The notes under the pieces: generated by a model
Told to the model about the DNA's origin: nothing
Seen by the model: only the letters and a program-made list of their open reading frames with translations
Database searches by the model: none
Source: Kitasatospora sp. GP82
GTDB taxonomy: Bacteria; Actinomycetota; Actinomycetes; Streptomycetales; Streptomycetaceae
Direction of reading: 5' to 3'
Length of the DNA stretch: 64,000 nt
Assembly (NCBI RefSeq): GCF_029892105.1
Contig: NZ_JARZAJ010000013.1
Span: 1-64,000, forward strand
Translations under genes and position numbers: made by a program
Part shown: in pieces, positions 9,139 to 18,881 of the stretch
How the letters are laid out: every line of letters begins with the position of its first letter
Numbering within the stretch: the first letter of the stretch is position 1

Positions 9139-9277
9139 GGCAACCCTGAGGCGGCATCAGGGTTGCTTGCGCCGGGAGACGTACACGGATGTGGCCCTGA
9201 AGAGCGATGCCCGAACGAGTGGCCGAGGTTTCTAATGGAGGGGCAGGACAGTTGAGTACTACGGAGGGTTGGACGTC

Positions 9278-10483
9278 ATGGTGGAGCAGGACCTCCCCTA
9301 CCGGCCGCGGCGGCGGACCGCGCTGCGCGTACTGGTGCCCGTCGGTGTGATCGCGGTGGCGGCGACGGGGATCGGGCTGGTGCCCGCGCTGGCCAGCGAC
9401 TCCGCACCGAGCCTGCCGTCGGTGACGGCGGAGCAGCTGGTCGCGAAGGCGCTCGGTTCGGACACCCAGGCGCTGTCGGGCACAGTTCAGGTGTCCGCGG
9501 ATCTGGGTGTGCCCGCGCAGCTGCTGGGTGCGGCCGGTGGGGCCTTCGGCAGCGGCGCCCACGGCGGTGGCGCGGGAGGCTCGGGTCGCGGCAGCGCGGA
9601 TCCGACGGCCAAGCTGACGCAGCTGCTCGGCGGCGAGCACACCCTGCAGGTCGCGATTGACGGCCCGGACCGGCAGCGGATCGGCCTGATCGGGGGCCTC
9701 TCCGGCTACGAACTGGTGCACAACGGCCAGCAGGTCTGGGCCTGGGACAGCAGCACCAACCAGGCGCTGCACCTGACGGCCCCGCAGGGCGCCGCGCAGC
9801 ACGGTGAGCGGGCCAAGGCCCCGCTCACCGGTGCGCCGACCACCCCGCAGGCGGCGGCGAAGCTCTTCCTGGGCCAGAGCGCCGCGACCACCTCGGTCAC
9901 GGTGGACGGCACGGCGACGGTGGCCGGGCAGAAGGCGTACCAGCTGAGTGTGAAGCCCAAGCAGTCCGGCTCCACGATCGGCGAGGTGCGCGTCTCGGTG
10001 GACGCCGACAACGGTGTGCCGCTGGCGGTGCTGGTGAAGTCGGCCGACGGCGGCAAGGTGCTGGACGTGCACTTCAGCTCGGTGTCCTTCGCCAAGCCGG
10101 ACGCCAAGACCTTCGACTTCAAGGCCCCCAAGGGCGCGAAGGTGACGGAGCGCCGGGCGGACGACGCCGCCGCGCAGAAGCAGCACGAGGGTGCCGCGCC
10201 GCACGCGAAGCCCGACGGCTTCAATGTCGTCGGCGAGGGCTGGACGGCGGTGCTGTCCGGCAAGCTGCCCGGCGGCCAGGTCTCCCCCGCCGCCGAGGGC
10301 AAGCACGGCAGGAGCCCGGTCCCGCAGGACGCGGCGGGCTTCGCCAAGGCGCTCGGGAAGCCGGTCAACGGCGGCTCGCTGATCAGCACCAAGGTGCTCA
10401 ATGTGCTGATCACCGACGACGGCCGGGTCTTCGCCGGCGCCGTCACCCCGCAGGTCCTGCAGACTGCGGCCGGGGTGAAGTAG
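9278..10483 (+). CDS. LolA/DUF2092-like exported protein
   Basis: A 401-residue protein with an N-terminal Arg-rich stretch, one hydrophobic segment (about residues 10-32, LVPVGVIAVAATGIG) and a mature domain resembling the LolA/LppX-type beta-fold found in actinobacterial exported proteins. A Gly-rich loop occurs near residue 85. Such proteins may carry lipids or lipoproteins outside the membrane, but that is inferred from the fold. ATG 9278 is preferred because GGAGG (9263-9267) is 10 nt upstream; a TTG at 9269 is too close. Its stop overlaps the start of the ABC ATPase by one base, so the three genes 9278-12388 form an operon. Confidence 0.75.
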   Translation: MVEQDLPYRPRRRTALRVLVPVGVIAVAATGIGLVPALASDSAPSLPSVTAEQLVAKALGSDTQALSGTVQVSADLGVPAQLLGAAGGAFGSGAHGGGAGGSGRGSADPTAKLTQLLGGEHTLQVAIDGPDRQRIGLIGGLSGYELVHNGQQVWAWDSSTNQALHLTAPQGAAQHGERAKAPLTGAPTTPQAAAKLFLGQSAATTSVTVDGTATVAGQKAYQLSVKPKQSGSTIGEVRVSVDADNGVPLAVLVKSADGGKVLDVHFSSVSFAKPDAKTFDFKAPKGAKVTERRADDAAAQKQHEGAAPHAKPDGFNVVGEGWTAVLSGKLPGGQVSPAAEGKHGRSPVPQDAAGFAKALGKPVNGGSLISTKVLNVLITDDGRVFAGAVTPQVLQTAAGVK

Positions 10484-11496
10484 TGACGACTGCTCCCGAC
10501 ACGGAGCAGGTACGGGGTCGGGCCGACGCTGTCGGCCCGACCCCCGCCGCCGCTCCGGACGACGTGATCCGCACCAGCGGGCTGACCAAGCGGTTCCGGG
10601 GCGGCCAGCTGGCGGTGGACGGGCTCGACCTGACGGTCCCCCGGGGCAGCGTCTTCGGCTTCCTCGGCCCGAACGGCTCGGGCAAGACCACCACGATCCG
10701 GATGCTGATGGGCCTGATCGCCCCGTCCGCCGGTGTCGCGACGGTGCTCGGCGCACCCATGCCGCAGTCGGTGGGCTCGGTACTGCCCCGGGTCGGCGCG
10801 CTGATCGAGGGCCCGGCCCTGTACGGCTTCCTGTCCGGGCGGGACAACCTGGCCAGGTTCGACGCGGCCGACCCCACCTCCGACCCGCGCACCCGGGCAC
10901 ACCGGGTCACCGAGGCCCTGGACCGGGTCGGCCTGACGGCGGCCGCGAGCAAGAAGGCGCGGGCGTACTCGCTCGGTATGAAGCAGCGCCTCGGTCTGGC
11001 CTCGGCCCTGCTTCAGCCGCGCGAGCTGCTGGTACTGGACGAGCCGACCAACGGCCTGGACCCGCAGGGCATGCGGGAGATCCGCGCGCTGATCCGCGAG
11101 GTGGCGGCGGACGGCACCACCGTGTTCCTCTCCTCGCACCTGCTGGACGAGATCGAACAGGTCTGCACGCACGCGGCGGTGATGTCCAAGGGACGGCTCG
11201 TGGTGCAGGGCACGGTCGCCGAGCTGGCGAGCCGCGCACAGGGCCGGCTCGTGGTGCGCACCCCCGACGTCGTCGCGGCCACCGATGTGCTGACGAAACA
11301 TCGGGTGACCGATCTGCGCGCGGACGAGGCGAGGGTGGACGGCATCGCCACGGCGCTCGACGAGGAGTCGCTGCCGAGGCTGTGCGCGGCACTGGTCTCG
11401 GCCGGAGTACGGGTGCACGGCTTCGGCCTGGAGCGGGGCACGCTGGAGGACGCCTTCGTGGCACTGACCGGGGAGGGTTTCGATGTCGCAGGCTGA
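10483..11496 (+). CDS. ABC transporter ATP-binding protein
   Basis: A complete nucleotide-binding subunit of 337 residues: Walker A GPNGSGKTT near residue 65, signature YSLGMKQRLGLA near 162, Walker B LLVLDEPTNGLDP near 183 and the switch histidine in LSSHLLDEIEQ. The C-terminal extension after residue 240 is typical of the drug/antibiotic-exporter (CcmA/DrrA) subgroup. GTG 10483 overlaps the stop of the LolA-like gene. The permease starts 14 nt before this gene ends. The transported substrate is unknown; co-expression with a LolA-like protein suggests envelope lipid or lipoprotein traffic. Confidence 0.9.
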   Translation: MTTAPDTEQVRGRADAVGPTPAAAPDDVIRTSGLTKRFRGGQLAVDGLDLTVPRGSVFGFLGPNGSGKTTTIRMLMGLIAPSAGVATVLGAPMPQSVGSVLPRVGALIEGPALYGFLSGRDNLARFDAADPTSDPRTRAHRVTEALDRVGLTAAASKKARAYSLGMKQRLGLASALLQPRELLVLDEPTNGLDPQGMREIRALIREVAADGTTVFLSSHLLDEIEQVCTHAAVMSKGRLVVQGTVAELASRAQGRLVVRTPDVVAATDVLTKHRVTDLRADEARVDGIATALDEESLPRLCAALVSAGVRVHGFGLERGTLEDAFVALTGEGFDVAG

Positions 11497-12388
11497 GGCA
11501 CTGGAGGCCGGCACGACGCCGACGGCCCGCACGGCCGGGGCCGCGGCGGCCCCGAGGGCGCAGACGGCTGCGGGCTTTGCGGCGCTGTTCCGCAGCGAGC
11601 TGGTGCTCACCTTCCGCCGGACCAGGACGATCGCGCTGCTCGGCATCCTGGCGGTGCTGCCGGTGCTGATCGGAGTGGTGGTGAAGATCCAGACCGACGG
11701 CGCCTCGGGCGGCCAAGGTCCGGCCTTCATCGCCCAGGTGACGCAGAACGGGCTGTTCCTGGTGTTCACTTCACTGGCGGTCGCGCTGCCGGTGTTCCTG
11801 CCGATGACGGTGGGCGTGGTGGCCGGTGACTCGATCGCGGGCGAGGCCGCCACCGGGACCCTGCGCTATCTGCTGGTCGCCCCGGCGGGGCGGACGCGGC
11901 TGCTGGCGGCCAAGTTCACGGCCGGGCTGGTGTTCTGCCTGGCCGCGACGCTGTCGGTGGTGGCGGCCGCGGTCGCGACGGGTGCGGCGCTGTTCCCGCT
12001 CGGCGAGGTGACGCTGCTGTCGGGCGACACCATCGGTCTGGGTGCGGCGCTGCTGCGCGCCGTCCTGGTGGCCGGGGTGGTGGCCGCCTCGCTGGCCGGG
12101 CTGGTGGCGATCGGGCTGTTCATCTCGACGCTGACCGGCAGCGGGATCGCCGCGATGGCGACCACCGTCGTTCTGGTGATCACGGTGCAGATCCTGGACA
12201 GCTTCCCGCAGCTGCACGCGATCCAGCCGTTCCTGTTCACCCACCGGTGGCTGAGCTTCGGCGATCTGCTGCGGATGCCGATGCACTGGGACAACGTCCT
12301 CCAGAACCTCGGCCTCCAGTCCCTCTACGTCGCAGTCTTCGGCTCGGCCGCCTGGGCCCGCTTCAGCAGCAGGGACATCACCGCCTGA
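11483..12388 (+). CDS. ABC-2 type permease subunit
   Basis: A 301-residue membrane protein with six apparent hydrophobic segments: one after RTRTIALLGI, then AVALPVFLPMTVGVV, GLVFCLAATLSVVAAAVA, AVLVAGVVAASLAGLVAI and others. The conserved cytoplasmic IAGEAATGTLRYLLVAP of ABC-2 exporters is present. It pairs with the ATPase just upstream (14-nt overlap, RBS GGGGAGGG at 11470-11477). The first 30 residues are Ala-rich and poorly conserved. Confidence 0.9.
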   Translation: MSQAEALEAGTTPTARTAGAAAAPRAQTAAGFAALFRSELVLTFRRTRTIALLGILAVLPVLIGVVVKIQTDGASGGQGPAFIAQVTQNGLFLVFTSLAVALPVFLPMTVGVVAGDSIAGEAATGTLRYLLVAPAGRTRLLAAKFTAGLVFCLAATLSVVAAAVATGAALFPLGEVTLLSGDTIGLGAALLRAVLVAGVVAASLAGLVAIGLFISTLTGSGIAAMATTVVLVITVQILDSFPQLHAIQPFLFTHRWLSFGDLLRMPMHWDNVLQNLGLQSLYVAVFGSAAWARFSSRDITA

Positions 12389-12392
12389 CCGC

Positions 12393-12410
12393 CGCCCCAG
12401 GGCAGGGGCG
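12393..12410. terminator. Short hairpin after the ABC operon
   Basis: CGCCCC (12393-12398), loop AGGGCA, GGGGCG (12405-12410). It begins 5 nt after the permease stop and faces the convergent small gene ending at 12431. A partial copy of the dispersed GGGGCGCGGGG element follows at 12420-12430. Confidence 0.5.
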
Positions 12411-12430
12411 AACCACACAGGGGCGCGGGG

Positions 12431-12808
12431 TCAGGGGCTGGCGGTGGCTCGGGAGGTTGCCACGGCGCAGGCGAGCAGTGGCAGTTGGGTCGGGGCGATC
12501 AGGAAGAGCGGGGACCAGTCCGGGCAGACCAGCCGGACCCCGGCCGTCAGGCCGTACAGCCGGGCCCGGTGCGACCCCCTGAGCTCCACCCGGTCCAGCC
12601 GGTAGGGGGGCTTCAGGGCGAGGGCCGGACGTCCGTGCCGCCGCCACTGGATGGCCATCGGGCCGCCGCCCGTCCCGGCGGTGAGGAGCAGCTCACCGGT
12701 CTCGGCGGCGTCCAGCTCGCGCCGCACGGCGAGCACCCGCACCGTCCTGCCTGAGGCGAGCGCGGCGCGCCGGAACGGCCTGGCGAACTGCCCCGTGAGC
12801 TGGACCAT
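12431..12808 (-). CDS. Small conserved-looking hypothetical protein
   Basis: A 125-residue protein I do not recognise. It has a basic N-terminal half (RPFRRAALASGRTVRVLAVRREL) and alternating hydrophobic strands, suggesting a small beta-rich fold, with a hydrophobic C-terminal stretch LFLIAPTQLPLLACAVA. AGGAGG lies 8 nt upstream of the ATG, which together with strong GC3 bias supports it as real. It converges with the ABC operon. Confidence 0.6.
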   Translation of the reverse strand: MVQLTGQFARPFRRAALASGRTVRVLAVRRELDAAETGELLLTAGTGGGPMAIQWRRHGRPALALKPPYRLDRVELRGSHRARLYGLTAGVRLVCPDWSPLFLIAPTQLPLLACAVATSRATASP

Positions 12809-13023
12809 CGCAACCCCTCCTGCGGCCCCTTCGGGATGGGTACGGCATCCCGGACGTTAGCAGGAGACGGACACGCGTGAGGCGATCCGACGAGGAGATT
12901 TCACACGGAGGAGTCCCGGCCCCGGCGGTCGACCGTCGCCCTGCGCCGCACGCGCAATCACCCGCCGGGCCAGGCATTTTGAAGGATCAGCCCATTGTCT
13001 TCCCAATGCCGAAGCAGCCTTGC

Positions 13024-14010
13024 TCAGCTGCTGCGGACAGCAGCCGGGACCTCTTCCGCAGGGCCGGCCGCAACGCCGCCGGGCGCCGCCGCCGCGACGG
13101 CCGAGCGGGACTTGCGCAGGTTGCGCAGCGCGTCGTAGGTGAGCAGCGCGAGCGCCACCCAGACCAGGGCGAAGCCCGCCCAGCGGGCCGGGGGCATCGA
13201 CTCGTGGAAGACGGTGACTCCCAGCAGGAACTGGAACAGCGGTGCCAGGTACTGGAGCAGGCCGAGCGTGGTGAGCGGCACCCGCAGGGCGGCCGCGCCG
13301 AAGCAGAGCAGCGGAATCGCGGTCACCACTCCACTGAGCATCAGCAGCCCCGTGTGTCCCCAGCCGTAGTCGGCACCCGTGTGCCCGAGGGTGGTCCTGC
13401 CCTGGACGGCGAGGTAGACGAGGTAGCCCGCCGCCAGCGGGAACATCGCGGCGCTCTCCAGCGCGAAGCTCTCCAGTCCGCCGAGCGCGACCAGCTTCTT
13501 CAGGAGTCCGTAGGTCGCGAAGGAGAGCGCCAGGGTGAGCGCGATCCACGGCGGACGCCCGTACGCGGCGGTGAGCACGACCACCGCCAGCACGCCGATG
13601 CCGACCGCCGTCCACTGCGCGGAGCGCAGCCGTTCGCGCAGCACCAGGACACCGAAGGCGATGGTCACCAGGGGGTTGACGAAGTACCCGAGGCTGGTCT
13701 CCACGACGTGCCCGGAGTTCACTCCCCAGATGTAGACGCCCCAGTTGACCGAGATCACCGCTGCGGCCGCCACCGAGAGCGCCAGCCTTCGGGGTTGGGC
13801 CAGCAGCGGCCGGATCCAGGCCCAGCGGCGCTGCACCAGCAGGATCAGCAGGACGGCCACCAGCGACCAGGTCATCCGGTTGGCGAGGATCTCCGCGGCC
13901 CCACTGGGCTCCAACAGCGGCCAGTAGAGCGGGAACAGCCCCCATATTCCGTACGCGGCGAAGCCGAACCAGAACCCCCGGCCGGCCTCGTTCTGGGATC
14001 CCTCTGCCAT
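13024..14010 (-). CDS. rarD: RarD/EamA-family permease
   Basis: A 328-residue integral membrane protein with about ten hydrophobic helices. It matches the RarD subgroup of the drug/metabolite transporter superfamily: N-terminal GFWFGFAAYGIWGLFPLYW, then LANRMTWSL, NWGVYIWGVNSGHVVETSLGYF, and the second-half motif FLLGVTVFHE. The subgroup was named for chloramphenicol resistance in Pseudomonas; its substrate is generally unknown. The start at ATG 14010 follows GGAGGGCAGGCCGGGC. Upstream in-frame codons read as non-protein-like. The spacer 12809-13023 shows no gene. Confidence 0.85.
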   Translation of the reverse strand: MAEGSQNEAGRGFWFGFAAYGIWGLFPLYWPLLEPSGAAEILANRMTWSLVAVLLILLVQRRWAWIRPLLAQPRRLALSVAAAAVISVNWGVYIWGVNSGHVVETSLGYFVNPLVTIAFGVLVLRERLRSAQWTAVGIGVLAVVVLTAAYGRPPWIALTLALSFATYGLLKKLVALGGLESFALESAAMFPLAAGYLVYLAVQGRTTLGHTGADYGWGHTGLLMLSGVVTAIPLLCFGAAALRVPLTTLGLLQYLAPLFQFLLGVTVFHESMPPARWAGFALVWVALALLTYDALRNLRKSRSAVAAAAPGGVAAGPAEEVPAAVRSS

Positions 14011-14134
14011 GCCCGGCCTGCCCTCCACGCGCGCTTGTCTCGTGCCGACCGTAGCGGGCGGAAGCGCAGCTGTCATCTCCGTTCCCATATTTTGGTCATG
14101 ACATTGCCTGTCGCCCGCTCCGCAGACGCCCGCC

Positions 14135-14425
14135 ATGCGCCGCCCGGGGGGCGCCTTCGGCCTACCGGTCGTGGAGCGCGGCAAGGCGGGCCTTGCCCAC
14201 TTGGCCGGCCCCGAGGCGTCGGTGCAGTGGGCGCACTGGTGGAGCCGGGAGCTGCTGCAGCAGGACGTTCCCGGTCGCGGGTTCTTCGCCCCGGACTCCG
14301 AGTTCGGTGACGGCGCGGAGCTCGGTGCCTCGACGCGGGAGTGCTTCGACGACGCCGTGCGGTGGAGCTCCGGTGATCCGGAGGCCGGCCTGACGGTCGG
14401 ACCGTCAACTGCCGGGTCGCGGTGA
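14135..14425 (+). CDS. Possible small orphan gene or gene remnant
   Basis: An open frame of 96 codons with natural-looking content (SVQWAHWWSRELLQQDVPG, FAPDSEFGDGAEL) and high GC3, in an otherwise empty 436-bp gap between two minus-strand genes. No convincing ribosome binding site precedes the ATG and I know no family. It could be a lineage-specific small protein or the tail of a decayed gene. Nothing else is seen in 14011-14446. Confidence 0.35.
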   Translation: MRRPGGAFGLPVVERGKAGLAHLAGPEASVQWAHWWSRELLQQDVPGRGFFAPDSEFGDGAELGASTRECFDDAVRWSSGDPEAGLTVGPSTAGSR

Positions 14426-14446
14426 CGGCAGCGGCGCGGTTCGCGC

Positions 14447-15211
14447 TCAGCGCGCGTCGATCAGCGCGGCCAGCCCGTCGAGCACCCGTTGCAGCCCGAA
14501 CTCGTAGGCGTGCGCCGGGCTGTACGCGCCGCCGTACGCTTCGCCCGCCGCGGTGCCGACACGGGCGGCCGTCGGGTAGCGGTCGGCGTCGAAGACCCGG
14601 GTGAGCAGGTCGGCGTTGCGCTCCCACCACTGCCGGTCGTTCAGCGCGCTGTCCTGCTCGGCGGCCCGCTCGTCGGCGGCCATCCGGGCGCAGCTCTGGA
14701 CGAAGCCGAGCAGGTGGGTGAGGGCCGAGTCCATCTCGACGTCGGTGAGGCCGAGACTTTCGAGGGCGCGCAGCTCGTACTCGTACTTGGCCATCAGGCC
14801 GGGGCCGAGCGGCGGGCGGCTGGTGGAGACGGCGGCGATCCACGGGTGCGCGGCGTACAGGGCCCGGTTGTCCTCGGCGACGGCGGCGACCCGGGCTCGC
14901 CAGCCGCTGTCGGCGGGAGCGGTGCGCGGCATGGTGCCGTAGAGGGTGTCCAGCATCAGGTCGAGGAGTTCGGCCTTGCCCGGGACGTAGGTGTAGAGCG
15001 CCATCGGCGAGAGGCCGAGATCCTGGGCGACCCGGCGCATGGTGACGGCTTCGATGCCCTCGGCATCGGCCACGGCGACGGCGGTGGCGGCGATTTCGGC
15101 GCTGGAGCGGGCCTGCCTGGGGCCTCGGCGGGTGGTCTTGGGCTGCGACTCCCCCCAGAGCAGCGCGAGGGTGCGCGCGGGATCTCCTGCGCTGCTGCGG
15201 TCCGTGGCCAT
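14447..15211 (-). CDS. TetR/AcrR-family repressor
   Basis: A 254-residue regulator. The N-terminal helix-turn-helix lies near residues 38-75 (VTMRRVAQDLGLSPMALYTYV), preceded by the TTRRGPRQARSS linker. The large C-terminal region resembles the tetracycline-repressor-type ligand domain. ATG 15211 is used; the 62 in-frame codons upstream run through the divergent promoter. The gene is transcribed away from a DUF5701 gene and the 83-bp spacer contains symmetric sequence, so it probably controls itself and that neighbour. Confidence 0.85.
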   Translation of the reverse strand: MATDRSSAGDPARTLALLWGESQPKTTRRGPRQARSSAEIAATAVAVADAEGIEAVTMRRVAQDLGLSPMALYTYVPGKAELLDLMLDTLYGTMPRTAPADSGWRARVAAVAEDNRALYAAHPWIAAVSTSRPPLGPGLMAKYEYELRALESLGLTDVEMDSALTHLLGFVQSCARMAADERAAEQDSALNDRQWWERNADLLTRVFDADRYPTAARVGTAAGEAYGGAYSPAHAYEFGLQRVLDGLAALIDAR

Positions 15212-15235
15212 ACGGAAATCTTTCCATGCAAAAAC

Positions 15236-15266
15236 TCCGTACTGTGTATAGTGTACGGCGTACGGA
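15236..15266. promoter_or_regulatory. Divergent promoter with TetR-type operator
   Basis: TCCGTAC (15236-15242) and GTACGGA (15260-15266) are perfect inverted 7-bp half-sites around a 17-bp spacer. The spacer contains TATAGT (15247-15252), a good plus-strand -10 box, and on the minus strand TATACA. A TetR dimer bound here would cover both promoters. Confidence 0.55.
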
Positions 15267-15294
15267 GATTTCACGAGGAGAGGACACGGCGACT

Positions 15295-15927
15295 TTGACC
15301 TTCGACCCGGGAACCGAGTTCGACCGCCAGGTGCAGACGCTGACCGAGAAGGACTACCCGCCGCTGCCCGCCGGGCCGCTGGCAGAGCTGCGCGCACAGG
15401 TCGTGGCGCGGGGCGGCGCGATGGCGGAGCCGGAGCAGGGCCGGGCGCCCTTCCTCCTGGTGGTGACGCGCCAACTGGCGCCGCTGGAACGGGCGGTGCC
15501 GCTCACCGCACTGGCCGGGAAGGCCAAGCCCGGGATCATCGACCGCCACTACGCACCGGGCGACCTGGAGCGCTTCGAGCCACTGGAGGAGGCGGCGATG
15601 CCCGCCTCGCCGCTCTACCTGCTGCTGGACGTCGAGCGCGGCGAGGAGTTCTGCGGCGCGATACCCAAGGACGCCATGGCGGTGATCGCCGAGCGCAGGC
15701 GACTGCTGCTCACCATGGAGGAGGGCATCTCCTTCGTCACCCAGCACCCGACCGCGCTGGCCAAGAACAAGTGCTTCTCGCTGGGCGGTTCACGCTGCGG
15801 CGACCGCCGCGTCCCGGCCGTCTGGATCAGCCAGGGCGCACCGAAACTGGGCTGGTGCTGGGAGGGCAACCCGCACACCTGGCTCGGAATGGCCTCCGCC
15901 GCCGAACGCCTCGGCCCGCAGGCCTGA
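15295..15927 (+). CDS. DUF5701 family protein
   Basis: A 210-residue protein resembling DUF5701, a family of unknown function in actinobacteria. Recognisable stretches are the N-terminal FDPGTEFDRQVQTL, GTAL-type turns in the middle and the C-terminal VPAVWISQGAPKLGWCWEGN. TTG 15295 is chosen because GAGGAGAGGA (15275-15284) lies about 10 nt upstream and the family begins at this point; no ATG or GTG is nearby. Divergent to the TetR gene and probably its regulatory target. Confidence 0.7.
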   Translation: MTFDPGTEFDRQVQTLTEKDYPPLPAGPLAELRAQVVARGGAMAEPEQGRAPFLLVVTRQLAPLERAVPLTALAGKAKPGIIDRHYAPGDLERFEPLEEAAMPASPLYLLLDVERGEEFCGAIPKDAMAVIAERRRLLLTMEEGISFVTQHPTALAKNKCFSLGGSRCGDRRVPAVWISQGAPKLGWCWEGNPHTWLGMASAAERLGPQA

Positions 15928-16082
15928 AGCCGCCCCGGGCCGACGCATCCCCCTGTCGACGTCCACCGTCCCCGCCCCGGCCGGTTCCGGCTCATCGGCG
16001 GTTAACCGCACGGGGGGAGAAGCCCTGCGACGGGTCGGCACCCCACAGCCGCGACCGACCCGCGCGAGCCCGGGAGGACACC

Positions 16083-17657
16083 GTGTGCGCCGACGAGAAC
16101 TGCCGGCACGACAGCACTTCGCCCGACCTGCCAGGTCGTCGACGCCTGCTCCAGGCCGGTCTGACCGCCGGGGCAGCGGCCGCGGTGACCCTCGCTCCGG
16201 CCACCTTCGCGGCCGCCGCCGACGGCGGCGAGCGGACCCAGGTGGTCACCGGCCATCTCCCCACCGGGGCGGCCGACTTCGTCCACCTGCCGGTCGAAGT
16301 ACCTTTCGGCGTACGGGAGATCGCCGTCTCGTACAGCTACGACAGGCCCGCCGTGCCACCGGGCACCCCGGGCAACTCCTGCGACATCGGCATCTTCGAC
16401 GAGCGCGGTACCGGCCTCGGCGGCCCCGGCTTCCGAGGGTGGTCGGGCGGCTTCCGGACCTCGTTCGCGATCAGCCGGGGTTCGGCCACCCCGGGCTATC
16501 TGCCGGGGCCGATCCGGCCGGGGACCTGGCATGTGGTTCTGGGCCCGTACCAGGTGGCGCCGCAGGGCCTGGACTACCGGGTCGAGGTGACGCTGCGATT
16601 CGGCGACCCGGGGCCGGAGTTCACGCCCGTCTACCCGCCGGAGCGGGCCCGTGGGCGTGGCCGGGCCTGGTACCGCGGCGACTGCCATCTGCACACCGTC
16701 TACTCCGACGGCCGCCGCCTCCCGGCGGAGGTCGCGGCGGGCGCCCGCACTGCGGGACTCGACTTCATGGTCAGCACCGACCACAACACCTCGGCCTCGC
16801 ACGGCATCTGGGGTCCGCTGGCAGGACCGGACCTGCTGATCATCACCGGCGAGGAGGTCACCACCCGCAACGGCCACTGGCTCGCCCTCGGCATCCGGCC
16901 CGGCGAGTGGATCGACTGGCGCTACCGCTCCCGCGACGACGCCTATCCGCGCTTCGTCCGCCAGGTCCACGGTGCCGGCGGCCTGGTGGTGCCCGCACAC
17001 CCGTACTGCCCGTACGTGGCCTGCCAGTGGAAGTTCGGGTACGAGGGCGCGGATGCGGTCGAGGTCTGGAACGGCCCGTGGACGTACGACGACGAGTCCG
17101 CCGTCGACGCCTGGGACTCCCGCCTCGCCGAGGACCTGCGGCACGGACGCTCCTGGCTGCCCGCCATGGGCAACAGCGATGCGCACAGCGCCCCGCAGGT
17201 CGTCGGCCTGCCGCACAACGTGGTGCTGGCGGACGACCTGAGCCGGATGCACATCCTCGACGGGCTTCGTGCCGGGCGCAGTTGGCTCGCCGAGTCCGCC
17301 GCCGTCCAGCTGGGCTTCACCGCCACCGGGCACGGCCGCCGGGCGGGCATCGGCGAGCAGCTGGCCGTACCGGCCGACGCACCGGTGGACGTCCGGCTGG
17401 ACGTCTCCGGCGTGCCGAACGGGACGGTGCGGCTCCTCACCGACGAGGGCCAGTTGCACCAGGAGTCGCTGCCCGCCTCCGGCAGCGGCACCGTCACCTG
17501 GCGCACCACCGCCTCCCTGGCCACGTACGTCCGGGCGGAAGTACGCCACCCGAGGGCCGACGGCACACCCGGTCAGGGCAACTCCATGGGCCCGGACCTC
17601 CCATGGGGCCAGATGGCCGCACTGACCAACCCGATTCTGCTCCGGATCACCGACTGA
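16083..17657 (+). CDS. Tat-exported CehA/McbA-type PHP-domain metallohydrolase
   Basis: A 524-residue protein with a twin-arginine-like leader (GRRRLLQAGLTAGAAAAVTLA, residues about 18-38) and AAA cleavage region. An N-terminal beta domain (to about 195) precedes a PHP metallo-phosphoesterase-like domain with the metal ligands in CHLHTVYSDG, STDHNTS, GEEVTT, PAHPYCPY and GNSDAH. The family (CehA, McbA) includes carbamate and ester hydrolases, but the natural substrate here is unknown. A C-terminal beta region follows residue 430. GTG 16083 is set by GGGAGG at 16072-16077. Export folded through Tat suits a protein that loads metal in the cytoplasm. Confidence 0.85.
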   Translation: MCADENCRHDSTSPDLPGRRRLLQAGLTAGAAAAVTLAPATFAAAADGGERTQVVTGHLPTGAADFVHLPVEVPFGVREIAVSYSYDRPAVPPGTPGNSCDIGIFDERGTGLGGPGFRGWSGGFRTSFAISRGSATPGYLPGPIRPGTWHVVLGPYQVAPQGLDYRVEVTLRFGDPGPEFTPVYPPERARGRGRAWYRGDCHLHTVYSDGRRLPAEVAAGARTAGLDFMVSTDHNTSASHGIWGPLAGPDLLIITGEEVTTRNGHWLALGIRPGEWIDWRYRSRDDAYPRFVRQVHGAGGLVVPAHPYCPYVACQWKFGYEGADAVEVWNGPWTYDDESAVDAWDSRLAEDLRHGRSWLPAMGNSDAHSAPQVVGLPHNVVLADDLSRMHILDGLRAGRSWLAESAAVQLGFTATGHGRRAGIGEQLAVPADAPVDVRLDVSGVPNGTVRLLTDEGQLHQESLPASGSGTVTWRTTASLATYVRAEVRHPRADGTPGQGNSMGPDLPWGQMAALTNPILLRITD

Positions 17658-17698
17658 CAGGAGCACCTTTCCTCAGCGAGCGACCATGCGGCCACCAA

Positions 17699-17786
17699 AG
17701 GGGCGCGGGGCTCTGCTCGACCAGCCCTCTACCAGGGTGCACGGTTGTTCGCGCATGCAGTTGATCGAGCAGAGCCCCGCGCCCCT
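17699..17786. terminator. 22-bp perfect inverted repeat, dispersed GGGGCGCGGGG element
   Basis: AGGGGCGCGGGGCTCTGCTC plus GA (17699-17720) and its exact complement (17765-17786) flank a 44-nt loop. The loop contains GTGCACGGTTGTTCGCGCA, shared with the element at 63.3 kb. It lies between the convergent PHP and korB genes, so it likely terminates both, but the conserved loop shows it is a mobile or templated repeat rather than a chance hairpin. Confidence 0.8.
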
Positions 17787-17837
17787 GTACAGCTTCCCGA
17801 CTGCCCTCCGAAGGAGCTCCCGGCTGACCGCTGAAGG

Positions 17838-18873
<1,036 letters not shown>

Positions 18874-18881
<8 letters not shown>

